The position numbers were made by a program, and so were the translations under genes. Shown here in pieces: positions 15,976 to 24,132 of a stretch of 64,000 nt of DNA. A model generated the notes under the pieces. The model did not search any database and had not been told where the DNA came from. It saw nothing but the letters and a program-made list of their open reading frames with translations. Position 1 is the first letter of the stretch, and every line of letters begins with the position of its first letter. This stretch comes from Parapedobacter composti (GTDB taxonomy: Bacteria > Bacteroidota > Bacteroidia > Sphingobacteriales > Sphingobacteriaceae), in NCBI RefSeq assembly GCF_900112315.1, contig NZ_FOLL01000008.1, forward strand, positions 62,001-126,000. Reading direction: 5' to 3'.

Positions 15976-18288
15976 CTATTCCTTATTAATATAAACATCA
16001 GCTAAATCAATCCTGGCCGATCTAATATCCGGTCGGCCGCCTCCAACAAAGCATCTAAATAAAAAGAAAGGTACCTCTACTTGTTCATTATAACCAAATA
16101 CAGCCACAAATTCACGATACATACTTTCGAATTGTTTGCTAACATTTAGCGGCATCCCTTCTCCATGAGCATATTTCAATCTTGCAAAATGCAAAACCGA
16201 TGCTAACACAGGCTGTAATGAGAGACCGTGTTTGGTAGCGGTCAACCAAATGCGCTCAGCTGCACGACCTGCAGCGATGCCATCGACACCATCAAACTTT
16301 GGCATAGTGATCAAGCCAACGGCTGAGGATGAGGAAACTAATTTTGCCGTTGCACTTTCCAAGGCAGTTCCTAGGTTCCATTCTGCAATCAATTGTATAG
16401 CCCTGGGGTCTCTCGCCATACGGAATCCTATTGCATCTTTGACACTTAACTCGAGCGTACGTAAATCCAATCCATCTTTTATTTTCTCTGCTCCGGCCAC
16501 ATTCCATCGTATCTCCCTTTCAAAAAGTTCGTGATGACCTTGTGGAATAAAAATCCGAAGTTTTTCGGATTTTCCCGCGATTTCTGCAATTTTATCTTTC
16601 TTATATCCCTGCCCAAGCATGTATAACCGTGCCCCCTCGACATCTGATATAGCTTCATTGAATTCTCGCGCATGAATCGGAGACAATTCTCCCCCATGCC
16701 CTAGACGTCGATTGGTGAAGCGAATACTGAGATAATCAGCCAATTGATCTCTGGCCAATCCATTTTTTGGCAAAAAGCCAAAAACACCTACCAATAAAGG
16801 CTGCCCAACTACTGGAAACAACTTAGAAATCACCTCAAGCCCCAGATCACTAGCCTTTATATGAAGGTTCTCGATAGCAGTACCCAATGACATGTAAGAT
16901 GCCATGTTTGCGTAGTCGCCAAACGACTCTGAGCGCTCTATATCGTGAAATAAGTAAAGCTGCTTGCCGTCAAAATACCACTTCCACGGCTGACTATTAC
17001 CAGCAGATGGTGCAATTGCAGCAGCTTCGACAAGTGTCCTTATTGTTAATTTATCAGTGATCGCATTATCGGCCAAAACAGGAACTTGACCAGCCAAAGC
17101 CAACATTTCATCTCGCGTCAGCGATCGCTGAAGATATACAAATGGCTGAATAGGTTTCTTAGGATCAGCAATCAGTTCTTCAACGTCAATGAAATACCTT
17201 CCTGAATGATTTAAGTGACCCAAAAGCACTCTCCTACATATATCAGCAGTGATGCCTCCACCCATTGTAACAGCACTTGCCAGTTGTGGCCATGTTGAAA
17301 TCGTTTGTCCTATTTCGATCGCTGATGCTTTCATTCGTGCTGATAAAGTCTCCAGCCCAGCAAAAGCGACCATATAAGGGAGCTTTTCCTCATTGGTTTT
17401 AAGACTCCCGAAATTAGAAACATCTAAATGCTCAACATAACCGTGCAAAATTGGCCGTTCGGGTTCCAAATCAAACCGTTCAATGTCTATCGTACCCCTA
17501 TCGCTTGCTTCCATCAATACTGGAATTCGGTATTTTCTAGCTGCTATTCTACAGCTGATCTTAACATCTACACCGTCACATTCGTCAATCAACACGTCGA
17601 GCTTGCCCCCCTCCAGCAAAAACGCATCCAGATTATGTGCGGTAATCCCGTCATGAAAACAAGTAATCCTTAAAAATGGATCAATCTCGGCTATTTCCCT
17701 AGCTACAATGATTGTCTTTTTGAGTCCTATGTTATGCAGGCCGCTCCTGAGGCGATTCAGATTTGTTATTTCAAGCTCGTCAAAATCGGCAATACGCAAC
17801 TCTCCAAAACCGCGTTCCATCGCCAATGTAAGCGACACCGACTGTCCGACTGACAATCCTATCACGCCTACTTTCTTCTCCGCAAGCAGTGCCGCTTCCT
17901 CATCAGTGATCTTATATTTATTCCGGTTCGTCCGCATCAAGACAAACTCTTGCTCGTCCAGAATATGCACCAACTTCTCATTCCAGGGGTAATACACCCA
18001 TACTCCATAGTCATGTAAGGATACCCCATCAAGACGACTTTTAACCGCATGCTCGATCTCCTCATTTGTAAGTGAGCGGTTAGGCTGTGCTGATTTCACC
18101 AATTCTTTAAGCTGCGACGCCATGGTGTCAAAGACTTTTATGTAAGGCTTTTCTTCCAACAGCACTTTCAATGCCTGCCTATCCTTTCCATTAGTAAGAC
18201 GAAAAAAGAACGGCAAAAAACCATTGTCGTCAAACTGACCACGACTGCGCTCCGCCAAAAACTCGGGGATTGAAACTTTAGAAGCCAT
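15976..18288 (-). CDS. E1/ThiF-like adenylating domain fused to nitroreductase (Rv1355c/MoeY-like)
   Basis: 770 residues. The N-terminal part (1-125, with YGVWVYYPWNEKLVHIL) leads to a ThiF/E1 Rossmann domain: GVIGLSVGQ at 141-149, acidic ADFDELEITNLNR (D168, D170, N176, R179), then LIDECDGVDVKISC. E1-like enzymes adenylate carboxyl groups of small proteins or peptides. Zinc CxxC pairs of MoeB/ThiF are not seen. From about 415 a flavin nitroreductase-like domain follows (AAAIAPSAGNSQPWKW) up to the C-terminus. The same fusion is known in mycobacteria as Rv1355c, labelled MoeY without firm function. Here it heads a run with an acyltransferase and two kinases. Its bases look more AT-rich than the neighbours. 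Substrate unknown. Confidence 0.82.
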   Translation of the reverse strand: MASKVSIPEFLAERSRGQFDDNGFLPFFFRLTNGKDRQALKVLLEEKPYIKVFDTMASQLKELVKSAQPNRSLTNEEIEHAVKSRLDGVSLHDYGVWVYYPWNEKLVHILDEQEFVLMRTNRNKYKITDEEAALLAEKKVGVIGLSVGQSVSLTLAMERGFGELRIADFDELEITNLNRLRSGLHNIGLKKTIIVAREIAEIDPFLRITCFHDGITAHNLDAFLLEGGKLDVLIDECDGVDVKISCRIAARKYRIPVLMEASDRGTIDIERFDLEPERPILHGYVEHLDVSNFGSLKTNEEKLPYMVAFAGLETLSARMKASAIEIGQTISTWPQLASAVTMGGGITADICRRVLLGHLNHSGRYFIDVEELIADPKKPIQPFVYLQRSLTRDEMLALAGQVPVLADNAITDKLTIRTLVEAAAIAPSAGNSQPWKWYFDGKQLYLFHDIERSESFGDYANMASYMSLGTAIENLHIKASDLGLEVISKLFPVVGQPLLVGVFGFLPKNGLARDQLADYLSIRFTNRRLGHGGELSPIHAREFNEAISDVEGARLYMLGQGYKKDKIAEIAGKSEKLRIFIPQGHHELFEREIRWNVAGAEKIKDGLDLRTLELSVKDAIGFRMARDPRAIQLIAEWNLGTALESATAKLVSSSSAVGLITMPKFDGVDGIAAGRAAERIWLTATKHGLSLQPVLASVLHFARLKYAHGEGMPLNVSKQFESMYREFVAVFGYNEQVEVPFFLFRCFVGGGRPDIRSARIDLADVYINKE

Positions 18289-18323
18289 TTATCATCTTTT
18301 ATATAGGAACGTTTGATACTGAA

Positions 18324-18371
18324 CTAACACGCTGCATTTCGAACATCGTTGCAACAACTTATCCCTGGCAT
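18324..18371 (-). CDS. Possible 15-residue peptide upstream of the E1 gene (speculative)
   Basis: The frame ATG 18371 to TAG 18324 encodes MPGISCCNDVRNAAC, ending 35 nt before the ATG of the E1-nitroreductase gene, with GAAAGG 7 nt before its own start. It has three Cys, one at the very C-terminus. The comparison that makes it worth listing is microcin C7, where the seven-residue mccA lies just upstream of the E1-like mccB. Frames of this length occur often by chance, so the call is weak. Confidence 0.2.
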   Translation of the reverse strand: MPGISCCNDVRNAAC

Positions 18372-18955
18372 AGGGCGACCTTTCTTTATATTTAGGTATC
18401 CTCAACAGAGGCTACTTACTTCAAACACTGAGACAACACGAATATGGTTCTACCCAACGAACATAATCATTTTACCATAATTTTTCGATTAACTCTATCA
18501 TAAATTCTTTCGATATATTTGTTTCAATGCTGAAGCAGTGTTGGCCCAAAGTCAGACACCTAAATGTACTCCATGCAATCATACGAATCCCTACCTAAGC
18601 TCCTATAATTCGCCCACGCAGATAATGCAACGTAATGAAATGCTCGCGTATCCTTCCTATTTTACGTGGATCCAGTCCCACGACACATTGTGTCCAACGT
18701 TAGCATTTACAAGAAACGCTTAATAATAACATAACAGGGGCAAACCCGATCGTATTCACTACGTGAACCATGCATTTTTTTATCGCTACAATTATACAAC
18801 ATTTAAGTCTTAATTAAACAAAGGTATCGTATGCTTTCAGACACTTATCTCACCGAGAGAAATCATGAAAGACAATCGCTCTATTTTTGTTTTACTTTAT
18901 TCTTTGGGTCGATTTTATATTTAAGGTAAACATAACGAAGCCAACGCAGACAAGC

Positions 18956-19033
18956 ATGGCAACTATTCTGCTTATCATACTGCTTTACTCTATCAGTACT
19001 GGCAATTGCCTCGTTGTTTTACTGCTCACATAA
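18956..19033 (+). CDS. Possible 25-residue hydrophobic membrane peptide (speculative)
   Basis: ATG 18956 to TAA 19033 encodes a single hydrophobic stretch (MATILLIILLYS onward, ending LVVLLLT) with no charged residue. The size and composition recall type I toxins or phage-holin-like peptides. No antisense RNA promoter or ribosome-binding site could be confirmed, and such frames can be chance. Confidence 0.15.
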   Translation: MATILLIILLYSISTGNCLVVLLLT

Positions 19034-19603
19034 CCGACAGGAGCAGGCTAGTCATTACAGCATTTGGCATTGAAGCGAAATATGGTCTAGACCACATAGC
19101 CGTGCAAACAGCTGCAGGATGAAGATGACACGCTGACCAAACGTTGATAGCGATGAAGTCATCTGTGCGAGCATCTATACACCCAAAGGAGAGCAGAAAG
19201 ATTGACAGACAAGCCAACCGTGGCCAAAATTCATTTTCGGATAAAAACAGTGCATCGGGAAGTTTTGGCTGCAATGAACACAGTTTTTAATCTGTAAGCC
19301 TGTGACGGATGGAGGAAAAGAAGAGAGCGCAGATGCCGGGCTGTATATCGCCTGATGGGCAATCTTCTTATATTCTCCTTATATTTAAGGTAGTGAGCTG
19401 GGCGAAGCTCTATAAGCACTGAACCACCGTTTTGATCTTGACATCAAATTGATCGGATAGTAAGACCCCTATGCCAGCATGACCGCTGTAAAAGTCTGAA
19501 AAAAATTGCGCGGGAATCATCAAAAGCAGCGGCATCGAACTTAGGTTAGACAGCTCGGGACCTTTTTGCCTGACCCCTACGTTTTCAACAATCTACAACC
19601 AGT

Positions 19604-19650
19604 AATAAAAAGAGGCATACCAGACTAAACTGGATTATGCCTCTTTTGCA
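19604..19650 (-). terminator. Terminator of the tRNA-Met transcript
   Basis: An 11-bp stem AAAAGAGGCAT / ATGCCTCTTTT (19637-19647 with 19608-19618) lies just 3' of the tRNA on the minus strand. The loop contains a further CCAG/CTGG pair. The T-rich 3' arm runs into TATTACT. Confidence 0.85.
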
Positions 19651-19654
19651 ACTT

Positions 19655-19731
19655 TGGTAGCGGGGAGCAGGATCGAACTGCCGACCTTAGGGTTATGAAT
19701 CCTACGCTCTAACCAGCTGAGCTACCCCGCC
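19655..19731 (-). tRNA. tRNA-Met (anticodon CAT)
   Basis: 77 nt including an encoded CCA. The acceptor stem GGCGGGG pairs with CCCCGCT (one G-U). The D-arm is GCTCAGCTGGTTAGAGC. The anticodon loop TTCATAA has anticodon CAT, with a stem TAGGA/CCCTA that leaves an A-C mismatch at its last pair. The T-loop is TTCGATC. Elongator Met is favoured because the first acceptor pair is formed, unlike the 1-72 mismatch of initiator tRNAs. A tRNA-Ile with lysidine-modified CAT cannot be fully excluded. An 11-bp-stem terminator follows. Confidence 0.9.
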
Positions 19732-19865
19732 ATTCTTTGTATGACATGAAGGCTACGCTGCCCTCAAAAATTAGTTTGCAAATATAGTTTATTTTCCTTT
19801 TCTTTAGAAAAAAAGTTAAAAACTGTAAACAAGGCAAATTAAACGCAATATTTATAACGATTGGC

Positions 19866-20243
19866 ATGGCAGAAAAAATCAAATTCCAGCTGGAATACGA
19901 AATCAAGTCCTCACCCAAAATCTTATTCTCATTCTTGCACGAACCCAATGCGTTAGCACAGTGGTTTGCTGACGATGTCACCTATAAAGATGGCATTTAC
20001 GAGTTCAGCTGGGATGACGAACAGCATGCTGCCAAGCTGATCAGCCTTAAAGAAAACAAACTGGTGAGATACAAATGGCTGGATGATGAGCCCTATCATT
20101 TTGAAATGGAGATCGTGCAGGATGAACTTACAAATGATGTAGCGTTGGCCATTACCGATTTTGCCCGGGAAGAGAATATAGCAGATCGCAAACTGATTTG
20201 GAATAATCAAATAGAATATCTCCAAAGCGTCATTGGTGCCTAA
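19866..20243 (+). CDS. START-like domain protein
   Basis: 125 residues. The sequence (EKIKFQLEYEIKSSPKILFSFLHEPNALAQWFADDVTYKDGIYEFSWDD) matches the small Bacteroidota START-like/AHSA1-type fold, with the LAQWFAD and YKWLDDEP stretches expected for it. These proteins form a hydrophobic helix-grip pocket, but ligands are unknown. The gene sits alone between the tRNA-Met (minus) and the LptF/G permease gene, which follows after 40 nt on the same strand. Joint transcription with the permease is possible, although a separate -7 box lies between them. Confidence 0.82.
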   Translation: MAEKIKFQLEYEIKSSPKILFSFLHEPNALAQWFADDVTYKDGIYEFSWDDEQHAAKLISLKENKLVRYKWLDDEPYHFEMEIVQDELTNDVALAITDFAREENIADRKLIWNNQIEYLQSVIGA

Positions 20244-20250
20244 AAATTAC

Positions 20251-20258
20251 TACCTTTG
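20251..20258 (+). promoter_or_regulatory. -7 box ahead of the LptF/LptG permease
   Basis: TACCTTTG is a perfect -7 element 25 nt before ATG 20284. A TTG lies upstream, but only 15 nt away, so the -33 element is not convincing. Confidence 0.4.
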
Positions 20259-20283
20259 TATAAAAAGGTAGGGGCGCCCATTG

Positions 20284-21792
20284 ATGAAGAAAATCCATCT
20301 GCTTATCCTTAAATCGTTTATCAGGCCGTTCATCGTCACGTTTTTCATTGTGATGTTTGTTCTGCTGATGCTATTTCTTTTTAAATACATCGATGACCTG
20401 ATCGGAAAAGGGTTTGAGTGGTACGTCATTCTGGAGTTGCTGGCTTATCAGTCGGCCGTGCAGATATCCATGGCTATGCCGCTTTCCATGCTGCTATCTT
20501 CGATCATGACATTCGGCAATCTTGGCGAAAGTTATGAATTGGTGGCTATAAAGGCTGCGGGGATATCGCTCCGTAAAGCCATGATGCCCCTGTTTATATT
20601 GGTAGGACTATTCAGCGGCGGGGCCTTTTTGTTCAGTGACTATATTCTACCTATTGTCAACCTCAAGATGGGGGCATTGCTTTACGATGTACGGGTCAAA
20701 CAGACCGACTTCCTGGTAAAACCGGGCATCTTTAACAATACCATCCCTGGATACTCCATCCGGGCCAAGGGAAAAAGCCCAGATGGGAAAGTATTGTATG
20801 ATCTCATGATATACGATCACAAATTGAGCAATACGGCCAGTAATGTACTCCTAGCCAAGGAGGGATATATTTATAATTCTCCGGATAACAACACGATGAT
20901 CCTCAAACTGAAAGATGGGGTGCGTTACGAAGATAGCAGAGCGAGGAAAGCCAAGGCCTACAACCCAAGGCAACAGTTTACGCGGTTCTATTTTAAAGAA
21001 ACCGAACAGAAGTTCGATATGTCGGCCTTTGCCTGGAAACGAACCGATGAAAACCTGTTCAAAAGCCACCATGCGATGCTCAACCTCAGGCAGCTCCGGC
21101 TTTACACCGACTCCAATGCCGTAAAAATGGATAGCTTGCGGAACACCGTGCAGCGGGAAATACAATCATATTATTTTTATTTCAACGACTATTATCAACC
21201 GAAAAACCCAATAACCGGAATCCCAGAGGTGAACTATACCACGCGGTTTACTGAAGTTATTCCAAAAGACAGCCGGAGTGCGGCTATCGGCAGCGCCTTA
21301 AGCCAGATGCGTTATATTAAGGATGTGCTTAACACCAAGGTTGGCGAAGATTCATTTTACCGTGATAAAGACATCCGGTACAAAATCGAATTCCAACGGA
21401 AATTCACATTGGCGGTTTCGTGCCTCCTGCTGTTCAGCATCGGGGCGCCGTTGGGCGCTATCATCCGGAAAGGGGGCCTTGGTTTGCCGGTGGTGGTGGC
21501 CATTATTTTCTTTTTGATATACCACATCATTTCCACGGTAAGCGAAAAGGCTGCCAAAGAAGGCAACATCGACACATTCTGGGGTATGTGGATGGCCATC
21601 TTCGTGTTATCGCCGTTAGCGCTGTTCCTAACCTACAAGGCAGCTACAGATTCTTCCTTGTTTGATATCGAACAATACCGGTTAAGGGCAGAAAGAATAT
21701 TGGCCTGGGTAAAGGCACGCCTGGGCATCCGCAACAGGAAAACGGCAGAACCACCCAAATCTTTACACGACAATTATACTTTATCGCCATAA
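20284..21792 (+). CDS. LptF/LptG (YjgP/YjgQ) family LPS-export permease
   Basis: 502 residues from ATG 20284; an in-frame TTG immediately before it is less likely. Three membrane helices near the N-terminus (about 15-120) and three near the C-terminus (about 370-460) flank a large periplasmic beta-jellyroll (about 130-350), the family layout. Signatures include QSAVQISMAMPLSMLLSSIMTFGNLGESYELVAIKAAGIS and GAPLGAIIRKGGLG. LptF/G with LptB2 extract LPS from the inner membrane and pass it to LptC/A. Which of F or G this is cannot be told. It precedes ribBA by 34 nt on the same strand. Confidence 0.92.
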   Translation: MKKIHLLILKSFIRPFIVTFFIVMFVLLMLFLFKYIDDLIGKGFEWYVILELLAYQSAVQISMAMPLSMLLSSIMTFGNLGESYELVAIKAAGISLRKAMMPLFILVGLFSGGAFLFSDYILPIVNLKMGALLYDVRVKQTDFLVKPGIFNNTIPGYSIRAKGKSPDGKVLYDLMIYDHKLSNTASNVLLAKEGYIYNSPDNNTMILKLKDGVRYEDSRARKAKAYNPRQQFTRFYFKETEQKFDMSAFAWKRTDENLFKSHHAMLNLRQLRLYTDSNAVKMDSLRNTVQREIQSYYFYFNDYYQPKNPITGIPEVNYTTRFTEVIPKDSRSAAIGSALSQMRYIKDVLNTKVGEDSFYRDKDIRYKIEFQRKFTLAVSCLLLFSIGAPLGAIIRKGGLGLPVVVAIIFFLIYHIISTVSEKAAKEGNIDTFWGMWMAIFVLSPLALFLTYKAATDSSLFDIEQYRLRAERILAWVKARLGIRNRKTAEPPKSLHDNYTLSP

Positions 21793-21798
21793 GTAGGT

Positions 21799-21806
21799 TA
21801 CTTTTG
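21799..21806 (+). promoter_or_regulatory. -7 box ahead of ribBA
   Basis: TACTTTTG fits TAnnTTTG and ends 20 nt before ATG 21827. A GTG in frame overlaps it, which argues that the ATG preceded by AAGGAGG is the true start. No clear -33 element is visible. The gap is far too short for an FMN riboswitch. Confidence 0.4.
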
Positions 21807-21826
21807 TGCGGTTTCAAGGAGGCTTA

Positions 21827-23047
21827 ATGGATATCAGGTTAAACACGGTTGAAGAAGCAATCGACGACATCAAATTAGGGAAGGTAGTCATCGTGGTTGA
21901 CGATGAAGACCGCGAGAACGAAGGCGACTTCATCACGGCGGCCCGGAACGCAACACCGGAAATTATCAATTTCATGGCGACGCACGGCCGGGGGCTGGTA
22001 TGTGTACCACTCACAGAAGAGCGGTGCAAAGAACTGCACCTAAACCTGATGGTAGGCAATAACACCGCTGTATATGAAACTAATTTCACCGTTTCTGTGG
22101 ATTTGCAGGGCTATGGTTGCACTACGGGCATATCAGCATCCGACCGTTCAAAAACCATTAAGGCATTGATCAATCCGGCAATCAAGCCTGAGGAGTTCGG
22201 TCGGCCGGGACATATTTTTCCTTTAATAGCCAAAGATGGGGGGGTATTACGCCGTGCCGGCCATACCGAAGCCGCAGTGGATTTGGCCCGTCTGGCCGGG
22301 TTTGAACCCGCCGGTGTACTGGTTGAAATCCTCAAAGACGATGGCGAAATGGCCCGGTTACCTGATTTGATGCAAGTAGCTAAACACTTTGATTTGAAAA
22401 TCATTTCGATCAAAGACCTGATAGAATACCGGTTAGCGAAAGATTCGCTCATCACCCGCGAAGTTTCGGTGAATATGCCTACCCAATGGGGCCAGTTTAA
22501 CCTGATGGCCTACACACAGAAGAATACCGGAGAACAGCATATTGCGCTCTATAAAGGTGAGTGGGCACCTGATGAGCCAATATTGGTGCGAGTACACAGT
22601 TCGTGCGTCACTGGAGACATCTTTGGCTCATGCCGGTGCGATTGTGGTCCGCAACTCCACCGTGCAATGCAGATGATTGAAGAAGAAGGCAAGGGAGTAG
22701 TGGTGTACATGAACCAGGAAGGCCGAGGTATCGGCTTAATTAATAAATTACATGCATATAATCTTCAGGAAAACGGTTTGGATACGGTTGACGCCAATTT
22801 GGAGCTCGGCTTCAAGCCGGACCATCGCGACTATGGCGTAGGCGCGCAAATATTAAGGGATTTGGGAGTTACCAAAATGCGCCTGATGAGCAACAATCCA
22901 ACGAAACGGGCCGGATTGATTGGTTACGGACTGGAAATTGTGGAGAATGTACCTATAGAAATCCCTGCTAATCCATTCAATGAACGTTACCTGCGCGCCA
23001 AACGGGATAGGATGGGACATACCATCATGAAGGATCAGCTTCCATAA
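21827..23047 (+). CDS. ribBA: Bifunctional DHBP synthase / GTP cyclohydrolase II
   Basis: 406 residues. The RibB half (about 1-205) has [16 protein letters not shown] (metal and substrate acids), [16 protein letters not shown] and [16 protein letters not shown]. The RibA half (about 210-400) has [24 protein letters not shown] (the three zinc Cys), [14 protein letters not shown] and NNPTKRAGL. It makes 3,4-dihydroxy-2-butanone 4-phosphate and the pyrimidine precursor of riboflavin. AAGGAGG lies just before the chosen ATG. Its last 23 nt overlap the convergent wzz-like gene. Confidence 0.97.
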   Translation: MDIRLNTVEEAIDDIKLGKVVIVVDDEDRENEGDFITAARNATPEIINFMATHGRGLVCVPLTEERCKELHLNLMVGNNTAVYETNFTVSVDLQGYGCTTGISASDRSKTIKALINPAIKPEEFGRPGHIFPLIAKDGGVLRRAGHTEAAVDLARLAGFEPAGVLVEILKDDGEMARLPDLMQVAKHFDLKIISIKDLIEYRLAKDSLITREVSVNMPTQWGQFNLMAYTQKNTGEQHIALYKGEWAPDEPILVRVHSSCVTGDIFGSCRCDCGPQLHRAMQMIEEEGKGVVVYMNQEGRGIGLINKLHAYNLQENGLDTVDANLELGFKPDHRDYGVGAQILRDLGVTKMRLMSNNPTKRAGLIGYGLEIVENVPIEIPANPFNERYLRAKRDRMGHTIMKDQLP

Positions 23048-24116
23048 CCTGGCTATAAAGCCGTCTTACCAGCAAAATCAGGCACATAAGAAAACACCCT
23101 AGAATACCTCCGATGGTAATGGCTTTTATTTTTCCGATCTTATCATTTTCCAATGGAATAATGGGAGTATCCAGCACTTGGATTACCGGCTTTTCATTAC
23201 GCAGCGTTATCCGGGCTAATTCCTGGTTCTTTACCAGTTCAGTCAATATTGCTGTATTTGCCTGTACATCTACTGTTCGCCGCTGTGATCCAACACGAAG
23301 GCGTTGGAAAGCCCTGTTCGGATTGGGGTTCGCATCTACCGCCGCAGCCACCCCTCCGATAGCTTCGTTAAGCTCCCGGCGTACAGAGTCCACCTGATGT
23401 GTAAGGATTGCAAGGTTCTCTGCGGCCTTTTTCGTTTTGGTTCGAATATAAAAATCCGATGCATTCTTAATCAGCGTCTCAACGAACGCCTTTGAAAACG
23501 CCTCATCGGGCGTTTCCATTTCAATGGTAATGATGTTAAGCTTCTTGTCCGGTTTGTTTACCACCAAATTTCTTTTCAAAATGGATTTGTAAAATTCGCC
23601 CATTAAGCTATCTTGCAGAAAGTTCCCTGTGGTATCGCTGAACTGAAAATCTTTGAGGCGCGCTTTTTTCGCCCATTTTTTCCGGAAACCATTATATTGG
23701 ACATACCTGTTGACCAATAAATCTTGCTTGCCATCGATTGCCACAGTTGCCAGCAACGTTTGATCAATCATGGAACGCGACTTAAGGAATTCAATGATGT
23801 TATCCCCTTGGAAAAAACCGCCGGGACTGCCCATACCACCTAAATTAAATCCAAATTGGGCAGCAATGCTTGCCGCAGCGCCTAAGTTATTGCCGGAGCT
23901 GCTTTGTTCATCCATTACGAAATCCAGCTTAGCTGTATAATTGGTTTTCCTGACAACCGCATACAGCAATACGGCACCTGCCCCAACCGCGCCCGCTACC
24001 AATATAACCAACCATTTGCTAAAGAAGTACTTCCGCCATTCCCGTATTTTAAGAATCACTTCTTTTAAACTGATTTCATCACGTCTATCCGTAGGGATAC
24101 CTTTGTTGTCAACCAT
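23025..24116 (-). CDS. Wzz-like chain-length determinant / polysaccharide co-polymerase
   Basis: 363 residues. One membrane helix near the N-terminus (about 36-58, [22 protein letters not shown]), a long periplasmic part with coiled-coil segments, and a second helix near the C-terminus (about 328-350, [18 protein letters not shown]). [12 protein letters not shown] is a usual Wzz start. No tyrosine-kinase domain follows. It probably sets chain length with the Wzy-like polymerase at 34558. It lies 16 nt after the SLBB export gene, so the two form an operon. The stop region overlaps ribBA. Confidence 0.85.
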   Translation of the reverse strand: MVDNKGIPTDRRDEISLKEVILKIREWRKYFFSKWLVILVAGAVGAGAVLLYAVVRKTNYTAKLDFVMDEQSSSGNNLGAAASIAAQFGFNLGGMGSPGGFFQGDNIIEFLKSRSMIDQTLLATVAIDGKQDLLVNRYVQYNGFRKKWAKKARLKDFQFSDTTGNFLQDSLMGEFYKSILKRNLVVNKPDKKLNIITIEMETPDEAFSKAFVETLIKNASDFYIRTKTKKAAENLAILTHQVDSVRRELNEAIGGVAAAVDANPNPNRAFQRLRVGSQRRTVDVQANTAILTELVKNQELARITLRNEKPVIQVLDTPIIPLENDKIGKIKAITIGGILGCFLMCLILLVRRLYSQVMEADPS

Positions 24117-24132
24117 TTGACGTATCGTCTAT

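Larger units (their letters stand above)
18289..19603. other. AT-rich, gene-poor interval upstream of the E1-nitroreductase operon
   Basis: About 1.3 kb with no convincing long gene on either strand. It is clearly richer in A/T than the surrounding genes and has many stops in all frames. Contents worth noting: a 15-codon frame just upstream of the operon (18324-18371), a 25-codon hydrophobic frame (18956-19033), a perfect CAAAGGTA (18819-18826, a -7 box on the minus strand without a clear -33), and a 41-codon minus frame (19410-19535, starting MPLLLMIPAQFFSDFYSG) that reads protein-like but is unrecognised. It may be decayed coding sequence or a mobile-element scar next to the tRNA-Met. No terminal repeats or transposase could be identified. 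Confidence 0.6.

Noticed and set aside
18538..18723. 61-codon plus-strand frame in the AT-rich interval
   Set aside because: Composition is not protein-like, with no promoter or ribosome-binding site and no recognisable motif.
11195..19731. Genomic island with duplicated tRNA ends
   Set aside because: The 3' end of the tRNA-Met (TCGATCCTGCTCCCCGC) was looked for near the tsf terminator and elsewhere, and no second copy was seen. No integrase gene is present either.
21793..21826. FMN riboswitch ahead of ribBA
   Set aside because: The gap is only 34 nt, and no conserved FMN-element helices are present.
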